From positions 2,480,001-2,544,000 of the forward strand of contig NC_062971.1 of assembly GCF_023078275.1 (NCBI RefSeq): a stretch of DNA of 64,000 bases, given 5' to 3'. This document shows, in pieces, positions 42,267 to 51,156 of the stretch. Under the pieces are notes generated by a model that saw only the letters and a list, made by a program, of their open reading frames with translations, had not been told where the DNA came from and made no database searches. Origin of the DNA: Leguminivora glycinivorella. Taxonomy: Eukaryota > Arthropoda > Insecta > Lepidoptera > Tortricidae. Within the stretch, counting starts at the first letter, position 1. Each line of letters opens with the position of its first letter. A program made the position numbers and the translations under genes.

Positions 42267-44828
42267 CTAAGGGCGATAATAGTCAGGGAAACGTACTACA
42301 CGACCTGAACGCGTACGCTTGACGACATCTTCCTCATTCAAAGCTGAACTGGTGGTGGTTGTTTTATGTGAGTTGTTCTGTGTTTTATGTGTAGTGTGAG
42401 TGTTGTGTGTGTCGTGAAGTATGTAGGCTGGCTTTATCCGGTCTACAGATACCGTCACAGACTTACCATTAATGAGTAAGGTATACACCTTCGGTTCTCT
42501 CTTCAGAACCTCATAGGGTCCCGTGTACGCTGGTTTTAGCGACTTGCATAGGGTATCGTCCCTCAGAAACACATGCGAAGACGTTGCCAGGTCATTAAAA
42601 ATAAAAGTACGACGCTGACCTACATGACGGGATGCTGGTGTCGGATGCAGGTTCCTTGTGAACGTGCGAAGCCGAGACAAGTAGTCCGTCACATCTGGTA
42701 ATGGATCAGCACCTGGGTTGAAAAATTCACCAGGCATACGCAAGGGCTGACCGTAGACCAGCTCCGCAGAAGTTGCTTGGAGATCCTCCTTAAACGCGTT
42801 CCTCATGCCCAACAACACCAAGGGGAGTGACTCAACCCAGGTGGAGGTGGCGTGACACGTGATGGCAGATTTCAAATGGCGGTGCATACGCTCCACCATC
42901 CCATTGCACGCTGGGTGATAAGCGGTGGTACGCTTATGTACAAACCCTGCCAGCTCGGACAGCTTCTTGAAGAGCGCAGACTCGAACTGACGCCCTCTGT
43001 CGGTGACAATATCCACCGGGCACCCGAAGCGAGCTATCCAGCCATGCAGCAGAACGTGTGCGACGGTATCGGCAGACATGTCCTGTATTGGGATTGCCTC
43101 AGGCCATCTCGTAAAACGGTCAATGGCAGTGAGGCAGTACCTAAAACCTTGGCAAAGTGGAAGTGGCCCAATTAGGTCAATGTGGATATTCAAGAACCTG
43201 CCCTTAGGGATGTCAAACGATGACAGTGGTGCGGAGACATGCCGAGTGACCTTCGAACGCTGGCAAGCCAGACAGTTCCGGGTCCATTCACGACAGTCTC
43301 TTCTCACCCCAGGCCAGACGTACCTGTCTGCCACGAGCTTCACAGACGCGTTCGCCCCTGGATGGCTAAAGGAATGCAGGCTTTCAAAGACCTGACGCCT
43401 CAACTCTGCTGGAACGTAAGGTCTGGCAGTTGAGGAGCTCTCATCGCAGTACAGCTCAGCATCAGACCCAGGCACTTGGACTTTAGTCAGGCGCAACGAG
43501 GTGTCTTCCTTGAGTAGCTGCTCCAACTCCGGATCGTTGCGTTGAGCTGCAGCCAGCTTGCTCAAGTCCACGGGCTGCGTGATCTCCTCGATCCTAGAGA
43601 GAGTGTCAGCTACGACATTGTCCTTACCCGAGATGTGCCTGATGTCTGTGCTGAACTGCGATATGAAATCCAGGTGACGGAATTGCCTGGGCGAGCAATT
43701 CTCCTTGCGAGAATGAAACGCAAAGCATAACGGCTTGTGGTCAGTGTAGATGGTGAAGTCACGGGCTTCGACCATGTGCCGGAAATACTTAATCGCCTCA
43801 TAAATCGCAAGGAGTTCGCGATCGTACGGCGAGTATTTCTGCTGGGCAGGACTCAGCTTGCGCGAGAAGAAAGCCAGCGGCTCCCAGCCCCTCTCCTCGT
43901 TGAACTGCTGCAACACTGCCCCCATGGCCACGTCTGATGCATCCGTCACGATGCTGAGCTTCGCCTGCGCATCTGGATGTGCCAAAAGAGCAGCCTGACT
44001 CAAGTCCTGCTTACAGCGATCGAATGCGTCCTGCTCCGCCGACGTGAAGTGAACCGGGTGCGAAGCCTTCACCGAACCCGCCAACAGAGCGTTCAGAGGA
44101 GCCTGGTTCTGAGCAGCACTGGGTATGAACCTGCGATAAAAGTTCAACATACCCAGAAAACGCCTGAGCTCCCGCACGTTCTTGGGTGGCGGAAAGTCCT
44201 TGATTGCGTCGACCTTGGACGGGAGAGGCCTTGTGCCTTCGGCAGAGATGCGGTAACCTAAGAATGTTACCTCTGAGGCTCCGAAGACGCACTTGGCAGT
44301 ATTCACCACCATGCCATACTCCCGCAAACGGACGAACAGCTGACGAAGATGGGCTTCATGGGTCTTCTCGTCCTTTGAGAAGACTAAGAAGTCGTCCAGG
44401 TAGCTATAACAAAAGTCAAGTCCCCGCAACATTTCATCCACGAAGCGCTGGAATGTCTGCCCGGCATTTCGAAGTCCGAACGACATGAACGGAAATTCGA
44501 AAAGACCGAACGGCGTGGTAATGGCGGTCTTCGGGATGTCGTCAGGGTTAACGGGGATCTGATTATATGCCTTAACAAGATCAATGGTTGAAAACACGCG
44601 ACAGCCTGTGATACTCTGCGCGAAATCCTGGATATGGCGAATAGGATACCTATCAGGTACTGTTCGCGCGTTGAGCATCCTATAATCGCCACAGGGTCTC
44701 CAACCATTGTCCTTTTTAGGGGCCAAATGCAAGGGAGAAGCCCAAGGGGACTCGGAGGGTCTGGCTATGCCACTAGCGAGCATAGAAGAAAACTCCTCCT
44801 TGGCGATCTTTAATTTGTCAGGCGCCAA
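42267..44828 (-). CDS. pol: Gypsy pol: RT, RNase H, integrase
   Basis: 853 codons. Reverse transcriptase comes first, with catalytic D83 (TIDLVKAY) and the YLDD box at 143-146. RNase H follows with D296 (TDASD), E338 (YDREL) and D363 (YTDHK). Integrase has an HHCC finger (H485, H489, C519, C522) and a D551, D610, E646 triad with the D-35-E spacing. The C-terminal segment (TGPYEV...VDRIKPAY) is typical of Gypsy integrases; no chromodomain or envelope is present. All catalytic residues are intact. The listed start is only the first ATG: the frame is open further upstream and in the intact family should join protease without a break. The join is lost at 44851-44854. Confidence 0.93.
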   Translation of the reverse strand: MAPDKLKIAKEEFSSMLASGIARPSESPWASPLHLAPKKDNGWRPCGDYRMLNARTVPDRYPIRHIQDFAQSITGCRVFSTIDLVKAYNQIPVNPDDIPKTAITTPFGLFEFPFMSFGLRNAGQTFQRFVDEMLRGLDFCYSYLDDFLVFSKDEKTHEAHLRQLFVRLREYGMVVNTAKCVFGASEVTFLGYRISAEGTRPLPSKVDAIKDFPPPKNVRELRRFLGMLNFYRRFIPSAAQNQAPLNALLAGSVKASHPVHFTSAEQDAFDRCKQDLSQAALLAHPDAQAKLSIVTDASDVAMGAVLQQFNEERGWEPLAFFSRKLSPAQQKYSPYDRELLAIYEAIKYFRHMVEARDFTIYTDHKPLCFAFHSRKENCSPRQFRHLDFISQFSTDIRHISGKDNVVADTLSRIEEITQPVDLSKLAAAQRNDPELEQLLKEDTSLRLTKVQVPGSDAELYCDESSSTARPYVPAELRRQVFESLHSFSHPGANASVKLVADRYVWPGVRRDCREWTRNCLACQRSKVTRHVSAPLSSFDIPKGRFLNIHIDLIGPLPLCQGFRYCLTAIDRFTRWPEAIPIQDMSADTVAHVLLHGWIARFGCPVDIVTDRGRQFESALFKKLSELAGFVHKRTTAYHPACNGMVERMHRHLKSAITCHATSTWVESLPLVLLGMRNAFKEDLQATSAELVYGQPLRMPGEFFNPGADPLPDVTDYLSRLRTFTRNLHPTPASRHVGQRRTFIFNDLATSSHVFLRDDTLCKSLKPAYTGPYEVLKREPKVYTLLINGKSVTVSVDRIKPAYILHDTHNTHTTHKTQNNSHKTTTTSSALNEEDVVKRTRSGRVVRFPDYYRP

Positions 44829-45379
44829 CCTACGAGGTGAACTGAAAACAGGGGTCCAGGTGTAGTTCTGATATGGTGAAGTGTGTTATGCTTTATTGTG
44901 CGGTGTATGCCAGATGGGCGAGTGATGTCAGGGTATTCCTGTAGTATAGTGTGGTAAACAGACTCACCAGTTACAACTTTGATTGAGGCAATGTCGTCAG
45001 ACGGTCGGGCAGGCAAACCCGCGGCCGAAAGTAGTGTATTGCCATCTATGAGTCGACGTTCCCTGCAATTTACAAGAAGATTATAATGTATTAAAAAATC
45101 AACACCTATTATCGCCTTTGTCACATCCGCTACAATAAATCGCCAGACAAAGTCACGGCGCAAGCCTATATTAAGCACTAGATGCACGAAACCGTACGTG
45201 TTTATCACTGTGCCGTTAGCGGCGCACAAATCATAGTTTGTCGGCTGTCTGCGTTCATTTAATTTGTTACGCGGAAAAACACACAAATCACTACCTGTGT
45301 CCACGAGGAATGTGACCTTCGACCTGGAGTCCACGACGAATAAGCGACCTTTGCTAGGGCAGCCGCTAGCCGCCATCAC
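44810..45379 (-). CDS. Gypsy protease region, cut from RT by a 1-nt loss
   Basis: The aspartic protease active site is DTGSD (about residues 27-31), with the downstream IIGVDFL motif. The open frame begins at a GTG without a natural start, since it is entered by -1 frameshifting from gag. It runs out of frame just before RT: at 44851-44854 the run has four G (minus-strand C) where five would keep protease and RT in one frame. After that it reads a few unrelated residues and stops. A sequencing or assembly error in the run is a real alternative. Confidence 0.88.
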   Translation of the reverse strand: MMAASGCPSKGRLFVVDSRSKVTFLVDTGSDLCVFPRNKLNERRQPTNYDLCAANGTVINTYGFVHLVLNIGLRRDFVWRFIVADVTKAIIGVDFLIHYNLLVNCRERRLIDGNTLLSAAGLPARPSDDIASIKVVTGESVYHTILQEYPDITRPSGIHRTIKHNTLHHIRTTPGPLFSVHLVGWRLTN

Positions 45380-45400
45380 CGACTGCCCGATGCGTTTCCC
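45357..45400 (-). promoter_or_regulatory. -1 ribosomal frameshift signal (gag to pol)
   Basis: On the minus strand the heptamer G GGA AAC (45400-45394) lies in gag phase, 16-22 nt before the gag stop at 45376-45378. After a 5-nt spacer comes a stem GGGCAG / CTGCCC (45388-45383 with 45362-45357) with a 20-nt loop. The protease frame is -1 relative to gag and open across the site. X XXY YYZ heptamer, spacer and stem are the three known parts of a retroviral-type -1 signal. Confidence 0.82.
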
Positions 45401-46227
45401 GACTGGTAATCACAAGGCTTGATGCACCTTTTAGCCTGCTCTCCGAACTTGTGATGGTACCAGCAGGTAGGGAACTTCCGATAGCTGGAGTTGGACCTCT
45501 TGGACGCTGAACGCTGCCTGGTGTGACTCGATGACCTCTCCCTAGGCCGGGACATTCGACCAACTTTAGCATCCAGCGCCTGCATCCGCCTGCTCAGCTC
45601 CGCGATCTGCAGCATCAGGGGATCCGATGACGTGGAGGGTAGCGACGCTGCTGCCACCTGCGGGGCGGGCGCGACAACGTCGTGAAGGCGATCGGCGAGC
45701 TCTGCCAAGTCCTCCAGGGATGATTTGAGTTGCGACGCGACAATATCCTGCGTCCGTTGTGGTAGCCGGTTAACCCAGATGGAACGTAGAAAGTCCTCAG
45801 GTAGCCCAGGTCCCGCCAAGTTCTGAAGATGCCGAAGAAACTGTGAAGGCTTCCTGTCTCCCAGCTCTTCCAGGTTGAGGACCTGCTGGACCTTCCTCTC
45901 ACGCGACGCAGAAAGTCGTTTAATAAGCTCCGTCTTGAGCTTTCCAAATTTGTTCTCCTCCGGTGGTGACGTAATGATGTCCTCTACCTCCGCCGCATAT
46001 TGAGGCTCAAGTTGTGCCATGGCGTAATAAAATTTGGTCTCGTCCGTTGTAACACGAGACAACCGAAATTGTCCTTCTAGCTGCGCAAACCATAGCGCCG
46101 GTTTTTCAGGATAAAACGGGGGAATCTTGACACTAACCCGAAATGACTCAGCCGTTAACGGCTCGGCGCCATTTTGTAACGGTACTTCTTTGTCTTTGTC
46201 TTGCTCAGTGCCTTTGCCGTCTGTCAT
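45376..46227 (-). CDS. gag: Gypsy gag-like nucleocapsid protein
   Basis: 283 codons. The start ATG lies 29 nt after the 5' LTR. The N-terminal half has the capsid-like motif PALWFAQLEGQF and TTDETKFYYAMAQL, as in arthropod Gypsy gag proteins of this group. A Ser/Arg-rich stretch follows (about 225-255), then the box CWYHHKFGEQAKRCIKPC near the C-terminus, a C-H-C-C pattern in place of the usual CCHC knuckle. It is intact and would package the element RNA. Confidence 0.92.
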   Translation of the reverse strand: MTDGKGTEQDKDKEVPLQNGAEPLTAESFRVSVKIPPFYPEKPALWFAQLEGQFRLSRVTTDETKFYYAMAQLEPQYAAEVEDIITSPPEENKFGKLKTELIKRLSASRERKVQQVLNLEELGDRKPSQFLRHLQNLAGPGLPEDFLRSIWVNRLPQRTQDIVASQLKSSLEDLAELADRLHDVVAPAPQVAAASLPSTSSDPLMLQIAELSRRMQALDAKVGRMSRPRERSSSHTRQRSASKRSNSSYRKFPTCWYHHKFGEQAKRCIKPCDYQSGNASGSR

Positions 46228-46236
46228 GCTGAAGTG

Positions 46237-46254
46237 TTTAGCGAGGAGTCACCA
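46237..46254 (-). other. tRNA primer binding site
   Basis: One base after the 5' LTR the minus strand reads TGGTGACTCCTCGCTAAA. TGGTGAC-CC agrees with the 3' end of insect tRNA-Trp, the primer used by CsRn1-type elements; one mismatch in the first ten bases. Confidence 0.65.
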
Positions 46255-46255
46255 A

Positions 46256-47019
46256 TGTGGGATGCGTAGTGATATCTCCCACGGGTTCCACTTACTTGCA
46301 GTAGGTATAGCTCCAGGCGTAGAAAGCAAACAAGCAGGATACGTTTTGAAGCTTTATTCTTGAGCACACACATGCGTAAGCGAACAGTTTAAATTTACAG
46401 AAGGGGAAATGCAAGGTAGGCAAAGCAAAAGCACTTAAAACTATAAAGCGCGAGCGAGTGCACAAAGGAATGTGATTGGAATGCGACCGAGCAGCGCGGT
46501 GGCGTGCGCTGTGCGTCAGAGAGGCAGATAGACTGGTGAGCGCGGCGCGCGGGGGAACATGCGCGGGCGCAGGGCGGCTGGCCGGGAACCGGTCACGCCG
46601 CGACGTTATCAGCTGTGTGCAGTCGCTCCGCGCGCTAAACTATCTACTAATAACAAGAATCTGTTTGTCCGCTTCAACATACAAAATATGTGACATTAAC
46701 ATTTTATATTTTATTTTCTTATACATGATTAATTAATTCATAGTAATGAATAAAAGGTTAAAAGGGTAAAATTCATTAAATGCCAATCAACAATTAAAAT
46801 TACTGTACATAATCGTTAATTGAATAATTAGGATATAAAATAAATTCATTTGACATAATTAAATTCATTGTAAATAAATAAAATTAAAATGATTTGATAT
46901 AAATAATTAATTTGAATTGATTGATGAATAAAAATTGTAAAAAGTAAAACTGTAAAATGTAAAACAATAAAAACATTAAAATTAATAAAATACATAAAAT
47001 CTGTGGCAGAACGCCCACA
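46256..47019 (-). repeat. 5' LTR of the Gypsy element
   Basis: 764 bp, same length as 41483-42246 and, as far as read by eye, the same sequence. It carries the promoter for the element; the GC-rich core at about 46465-46640 is a candidate promoter region (inference). Confidence 0.95.
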
Positions 47020-47064
47020 ATTACTTATGTAGTTTTTCGTAAGAACAATAGTAAACATATGACT

Positions 47065-47165
47065 GTTATGTTTGCCAAGAGTGGCACTGAAACTTGAGTA
47101 GTTCATGTGCTCTGCCTATCCCTTTATGGGATACAGGCGTGATTGCATGTATGTATGTATGTTGT
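47065..47165 (+). mobile_element. Retroposon 3' end with GTAT tail, copy 3
   Basis: TTGCCAAGAGTGGCACTGAAA, CTATCCCTTTATGGGATACA and a GTATGTATGTATG tail. It lies about 45 bp beyond the Gypsy 5' LTR. Confidence 0.65.
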
Positions 47166-47257
47166 TACTCGATTTAAGAGCATATCTAAGATGAATTATC
47201 TTTTGGTACCTATTCGATGTTGACACAACGCACACTGGAACCCGCCCATACATTGCT

Positions 47258-47506
47258 GTGCTCAAAACTACAAAAAGTAAAATTAAGCAAAAAAAGTACC
47301 ATTCTGCATTCGTAATGTCAAGTAGTAGTGCTTATAATAATTATTATTTACATAATATTTGTATAAAAAAAATATATTCCTATGATGAAGGTACATATGC
47401 CAATGAAAATGAGCCATGTGACGAAGCATTTAAGCGCAAATTGAGAAACCTTTTGTTAGATAACCCCATGTACTCTGTAAATGAGTACATGGATTTGAAT
47501 TTTTAA
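47258..47506 (+). other. Open frame inside Transib, doubtful
   Basis: 82 codons ending NPMYSVNEYMDLNF, on the strand opposite to the transposase. The part after about residue 40 has a protein-like composition, but I recognise no family. An AATAAA at 47764 precedes the (AATCT)n tail, so a retroposed transcript fragment is possible. Confidence 0.3.
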
Positions 47507-47792
47507 TGACCGATGATATAATTATACCTATATTTCTCTGTTTTATAATATTTTATTGCTTCGTGATAATTTCATGATATTATAACTTAATTTATTAATT
47601 TTATTTAGCTTGGCATGTGTATTTTCTTTCTTTGTAAATGACGATCCTCATTTGGGAGACACAATTATTTTTATTTGGAATTTATTATGTAATTTTTGAC
47701 GATCATGATGAGAAGATAAACATAATTTTGACATGTAGCAAATTTATGGTGTAATTTTTATCATGAAATAAAGAAATCTAATCTAATCTAAT

Positions 47793-48179
47793 CTATTCAT
47801 CGATAAACATATCGACAGCTTCCGGGTGAAATATTTTTGTATTCATAATTGGCAGAGGTCGTATGCTGGTTATGAGGGGATCAGAGGAAACCAAGAGCCT
47901 ATTAAAAACATCCGTCATGTTGTCGATTCTGGAAGTTTTACGACTAAATCTTTCTCGATAGTTTTTAAAATCCTTATTCCTCGCTTCCTGGGCGTCTTCA
48001 CTTAAATTGCCTATTGGAATCAGGTGCTCAGATATTATTGCGTCTCCATGAATAAGGATTTCATGAACAGTAGGTGTCATACGACACCACGGGTACAGAT
48101 CTACATATAACTTTGCTGTCTCTAGACAGTATGTCTTGAATTTACACGTATCGATTTTGTAGCCACTGGAAATCGCACG
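47793..48179 (-). pseudogene. Transib transposase C-terminal remnant (RAG1-related)
   Basis: 128 codons are open from a stop at 48180-48182 to a TAG at 47793. Motifs in order: KTYCLETAKLYVDLYPW, VHEILIHGDAII, IPIGNLSEDAQEARNKDFK, YRERFSRKTSR and RLLVSSDPLIT. This order matches the C-terminal third of Transib transposases. The E of QEARNK (codon 47985-47987) lies where the third catalytic acid of the DDE triad is expected, the counterpart of RAG1 E962. The two catalytic aspartates and the N-terminal part are missing, so it cannot act alone. Confidence 0.8.
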
Positions 48180-48900
48180 TTAGTTGGTTTTAAGCATTAA
48201 AAATTTATAAAGGTCTTCAAATTTGTTTTTCATTGTTTTGTATTTACTTTTAAATATCGTGTTGCACAATTCTCGTCGTTGAAGTAAAATTGAATCACTT
48301 TTCTCATCTGAAACCGTCGAAATGAATAGAAATAACCTTAGGGTAAAATATTACGCACTAAATCATTGTTTTAGTGCGAAAAAGTTACATTTTCGCTACA
48401 GTAAAAACGCCTGATCAAATAGTCAGAGCAAAAAATTTTGTCTGTTTTCGAAAAACGGACAACATCTTTTGCTTTCGAATAAAGAATAATAGTAACGACC
48501 AATTTTTTAGCTATCGTGCCTAAAAAGTATCAAAAGATGTTAACCATTATCGGAATTATGACCATTTTTATTAAATTATAATTTAAGTTACTATTGTCCA
48601 AATATCACAAACACAATAGTGTTTTTAGAATATAAAATACGTAAAACGTAATCAACATACCTTGCCCAAGATAAGACATTGCGGATTTTGAGTTATTATT
48701 ACTGCTATAACTTAAACAATTCTATTTAATAATCGATGCTAATTACCACTAAACGTGACATATGAAATCTTAGACCTTTGACATAATGCAACTACGTAAT
48801 GACAACTGATAATGAAGGTATTTTGCTGCAATGAGGTACAATACTTCCCTGGTCATACATATGTTTCAATTTCAGTACAAAATACCCACAATTGCCAAGT
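48180..48900. other. Transib interior, decayed
   Basis: AT-rich, no coding remnant seen. It contains a small inversion (TTACGCACTAAATCA / TTTTAGTGCG). Confidence 0.45.
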
Positions 48901-48959
48901 TGAGTTTTGAACACAGCAATGTATGGGCGGGTTCCAGTGTGCAACGGCGAACGACGCTA

Positions 48960-49334
48960 TTAACATTAATTTTAAGATGAATGATGATATTGTTCGTTCA
49001 TTGATGATGAAGATGATGAATCAGAAAAAATATTGTATACAATAGTGATAATAAATAAGCTTTTCACTCTCGTACCGTACTATTAGGCCACTCAGCAAGC
49101 TTCGTGGCCTAAACATGGTATTCGACTGAAAAGCTCTGTACGTATTATATCACGATTATATGAAATACTATTGTTGAGTTTATCACACAGTAGTTACATA
49201 ACTAGGGTAATAAACAAGAAATTGTGACGTTATTATAAGGGATATTCCGGCATTCCTCCTTATCCTCCGCGTGCCGTCATCTCTCTTGGCAGGTCCCAGG
49301 ATTTTCCGGTATATCTTCCTTTCCGCTACAAGGA
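48960..49334. other. No recognisable feature
   Basis: ATGATGA-rich start, then unassigned sequence. The GCTTTTCACTCTCGTACCG / GACTGAAAAGCTC pair at 49058-49135 is a possible short element. Confidence 0.35.
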
Positions 49335-49665
49335 GCTGACTAAATAGAGGAGTTGGTGGGCGAAGCGAACATCATCGGCGTAACCAAATCCCACAGACTT
49401 CGCTGGTTCGGCCACCTACTAAGAATGGGAGAGGATCGGGCTGCCAAGAGGGCGTATCTGGGAAGTAAAAGTAAAGACCAACTGGTGGCCACCCGGCGGG
49501 TCGGCCCAGATACCGCTGGGGAGACAGCGTGATGGCGCATTTGTGTCAGCTACAAGCCCATAATTGGCAGGAAGCTGCGCAGGATCGGGATAAGTGGCGT
49601 GCTCTCGTTTTGGAGGCCAAGATCCTCTTTGGATTACAGTGCCATACTAGTTAGTTCTATAAGGG
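49335..49665 (+). mobile_element. LINE ORF2 C-terminal fragment, frameshifted
   Basis: One frame reads SHRLRWFGHLLRMGEDRAAK, another the downstream RPRYRWGDSVMAHLCQL and AQDRDKWRALVLEAK. Both are parts of the same LINE C-terminus, so a frameshift lies near 49500. RT domains are absent. Confidence 0.75.
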
Positions 49666-50027
49666 ATATGGGGCTGAAAGTGCTGTCACAAAGTAAAATA
49701 TAATAGACCCGTATGGGCGTGTCATTATAATCAGGACGGTTTTCTTGTTTGAAAGCCCTATGCGTTTTATTTATCCAATATTAATATAATCGACTTCTAG
49801 TTAACCATGGAATTGTTCGGTGATATTGAAAAGTTAGTTGTTTTTCGTTTTAATACGGACAAGTGTGTGCGAAACGCATTACTGACAAAAGATGTTTGGA
49901 CGTAGGTTTATTTTGTCTGGGGAATCTATTTTTTCAGTTTCAGCTATATAGAAGTTTTAAAAATAATTCAAATCTGAAGGCCCGTTGAACTATTTCAAGG
50001 CCTCCGATCGAATATCCTATTGTCCTG

Positions 50028-50267
50028 GTAGGCAATCATGGTCGCGCGACAAATGATATAACATCAGCAGGCCTAGCACATGATGGCCGCGGGAGCATGT
50101 CGCCGCGAGATAGACTACCTGTCCTTATGTCATTAATACAATTAGACAAAGACGTGTCATCTATCTCGCGGCGACATACTCCCGCGGCCATCACGTGCTA
50201 GGCCTACTGGTCATCCTTTTCGCACTATTTGTAAGTGTGATAGGGACGGCCTGAAGTTTTATCGTCT
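50028..50267. mobile_element. Palindromic MITE family M4, copy 3, interrupted
   Basis: The left part CATGGTCGCGCGACAAATGA to ACATCAG and the right part CGCACTATTTGTAAGTGTG to TTTTATCGTCTA belong to M4. They are separated by a different palindromic element at 50068-50209. Confidence 0.8.
50068..50209. mobile_element. Palindromic MITE nested in M4
   Basis: CAGGCCTAGCACATGATGGCC ... GTCGCCGCGAGATAG is mirrored by CTATCTCGCGGCGAC ... GGCCATCACGTGCTAGGCC. About 55-bp arms with a 30-bp centre. No other copy in this window. Confidence 0.85.
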
Positions 50268-50544
50268 AAACTACATATCTGTGCTGATGGCGTTGCGATT
50301 TAGCGATTCTCTCAAATTCATGTTTGACACTAGTAATTGGAACCAAGACAAGTCTTTGAACGTCTAAACCTATGAACTAAAGCCCTCCACCCTGCAAAGT
50401 GTCACGTTGCCAGAAACTAGTCGCTATCGGTTCCGAGAAAGCACGCTTCTGTGTTTGAGTCACCACATACCCGTAAGGCGGTCAAAATACTGTTGCGCCG
50501 ACGGAAATTTCCAAAATTCTGAAATTTGACTGACATTGTGTACT

Positions 50545-50700
50545 TAACTCAGCAAAAGGGAATGTATAAGTTTATAATGGGGTGGCAACGCGCATGTGAC
50601 ACGCTTTGAGTCACAGGCGTCCATAGGTTACGGTGACCGCTTTCCATCAGGCGGACCGTATGCCTGTTTGCCACCGACGTAGTATTAAAAAAAAAAACAG
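50545..50700 (+). repeat. Dispersed repeat family A, truncated copy
   Basis: AGCAAAAGGGAATGTATAAG to TTTGCCACCGACGTAGTATT + A run; only the second half of the family. Confidence 0.75.
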
Positions 50701-51156
50701 AAAAACTTCGGAAACTTTGTATGGATGGAAACTTTCCATTTATTAAATTTATATTTCCTTTATTTTTCATGAAAGTTTCGAGAATCTTTCATGAAATTTA
50801 AGTTTTTTTTTGAAAGTTTCCGTAACTTGCACATGACTAGGTCAAAAGCTTAAGTTTGGATGGAACATCGGGCATCTTCTGGGCGAGCTCACTCCATCGT
50901 AGGCCACGGCTTTGCGTTTGGCTAGTCTGAGGCCAAGAGTAAGCCCATTTATAATAATAATAAAAAAACAAATGAAAATCGTCGCCCAGCCCTACAGTTC
51001 TAACGCCCCGGGATATTTAACACCGGCGCATATATCATTGTTCCACATTATCTTGCGACGGAACGGAATCGCAACGAAACGGTATTTCCGATGTTGTTTT
51101 ACTCGTTTAAAAACGCGAGGGCGTTGTTTCTTGATACGAGTTGGTGATAAATAAAA
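50701..51156. other. No recognisable feature
   Basis: 50705-50850 has several GAAA(C/G)TTTC palindromes (GAAACTTTC, GAAAGTTTC, CATGAAAG), a low-order self-similar stretch. The rest is unassigned. Confidence 0.4.

Larger units (their letters stand above)
41483..47019 (-). mobile_element. Ty3/Gypsy LTR retrotransposon, CsRn1-type
   Basis: A complete 5537-bp element with two 764-bp LTRs (TGTGGG...CCCACA), a 4-bp ATTA duplication (41479-41482, 47020-47023), a primer site, gag, protease, RT, RNase H, integrase and a purine tract, all on the minus strand. The CsRn1-type call rests on the gag box C-x3-H...C-x3-C, a primer site that fits tRNA-Trp (TGGTGACTCC against the expected TGGTGACCCC), the 4-bp duplication and the lack of an envelope gene. 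I saw no difference between the two LTRs by eye, which means a very young insertion. Transcription would start in the LTR at 46256-47019. Confidence 0.95.
47231..48941 (-). mobile_element. Transib DNA transposon, decayed
   Basis: Ends are CACACTGGAACCCGCC and GGCGGGTTCCAGTGTG. The inversion runs for about 39 bp with one mismatch, and a 5-bp direct repeat CAACG lies outside (47226-47230, 48942-48946). Five-base GC-rich duplications and a CAC-(A/G)TG-like first heptamer are hallmarks of Transib, the relatives of the RAG recombinase. The interior keeps the C-terminal part of the transposase on the minus strand; the rest is AT-rich decay. The (AATCT)n tail at 47777-47792, right behind the transposase stop, suggests a further insertion. 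Confidence 0.88.

Noticed and set aside
44810..44900. Second programmed -1 shift between protease and RT
   Set aside because: Protease and RT frames overlap by about 80 nt, but no X XXY YYZ heptamer is in phase there; a one-base loss in the run at 44851 is simpler.
42267..46227. Infectious retrovirus (envelope-bearing)
   Set aside because: No envelope frame between integrase and the 3' LTR (only about 20 nt), so it is a retrotransposon.
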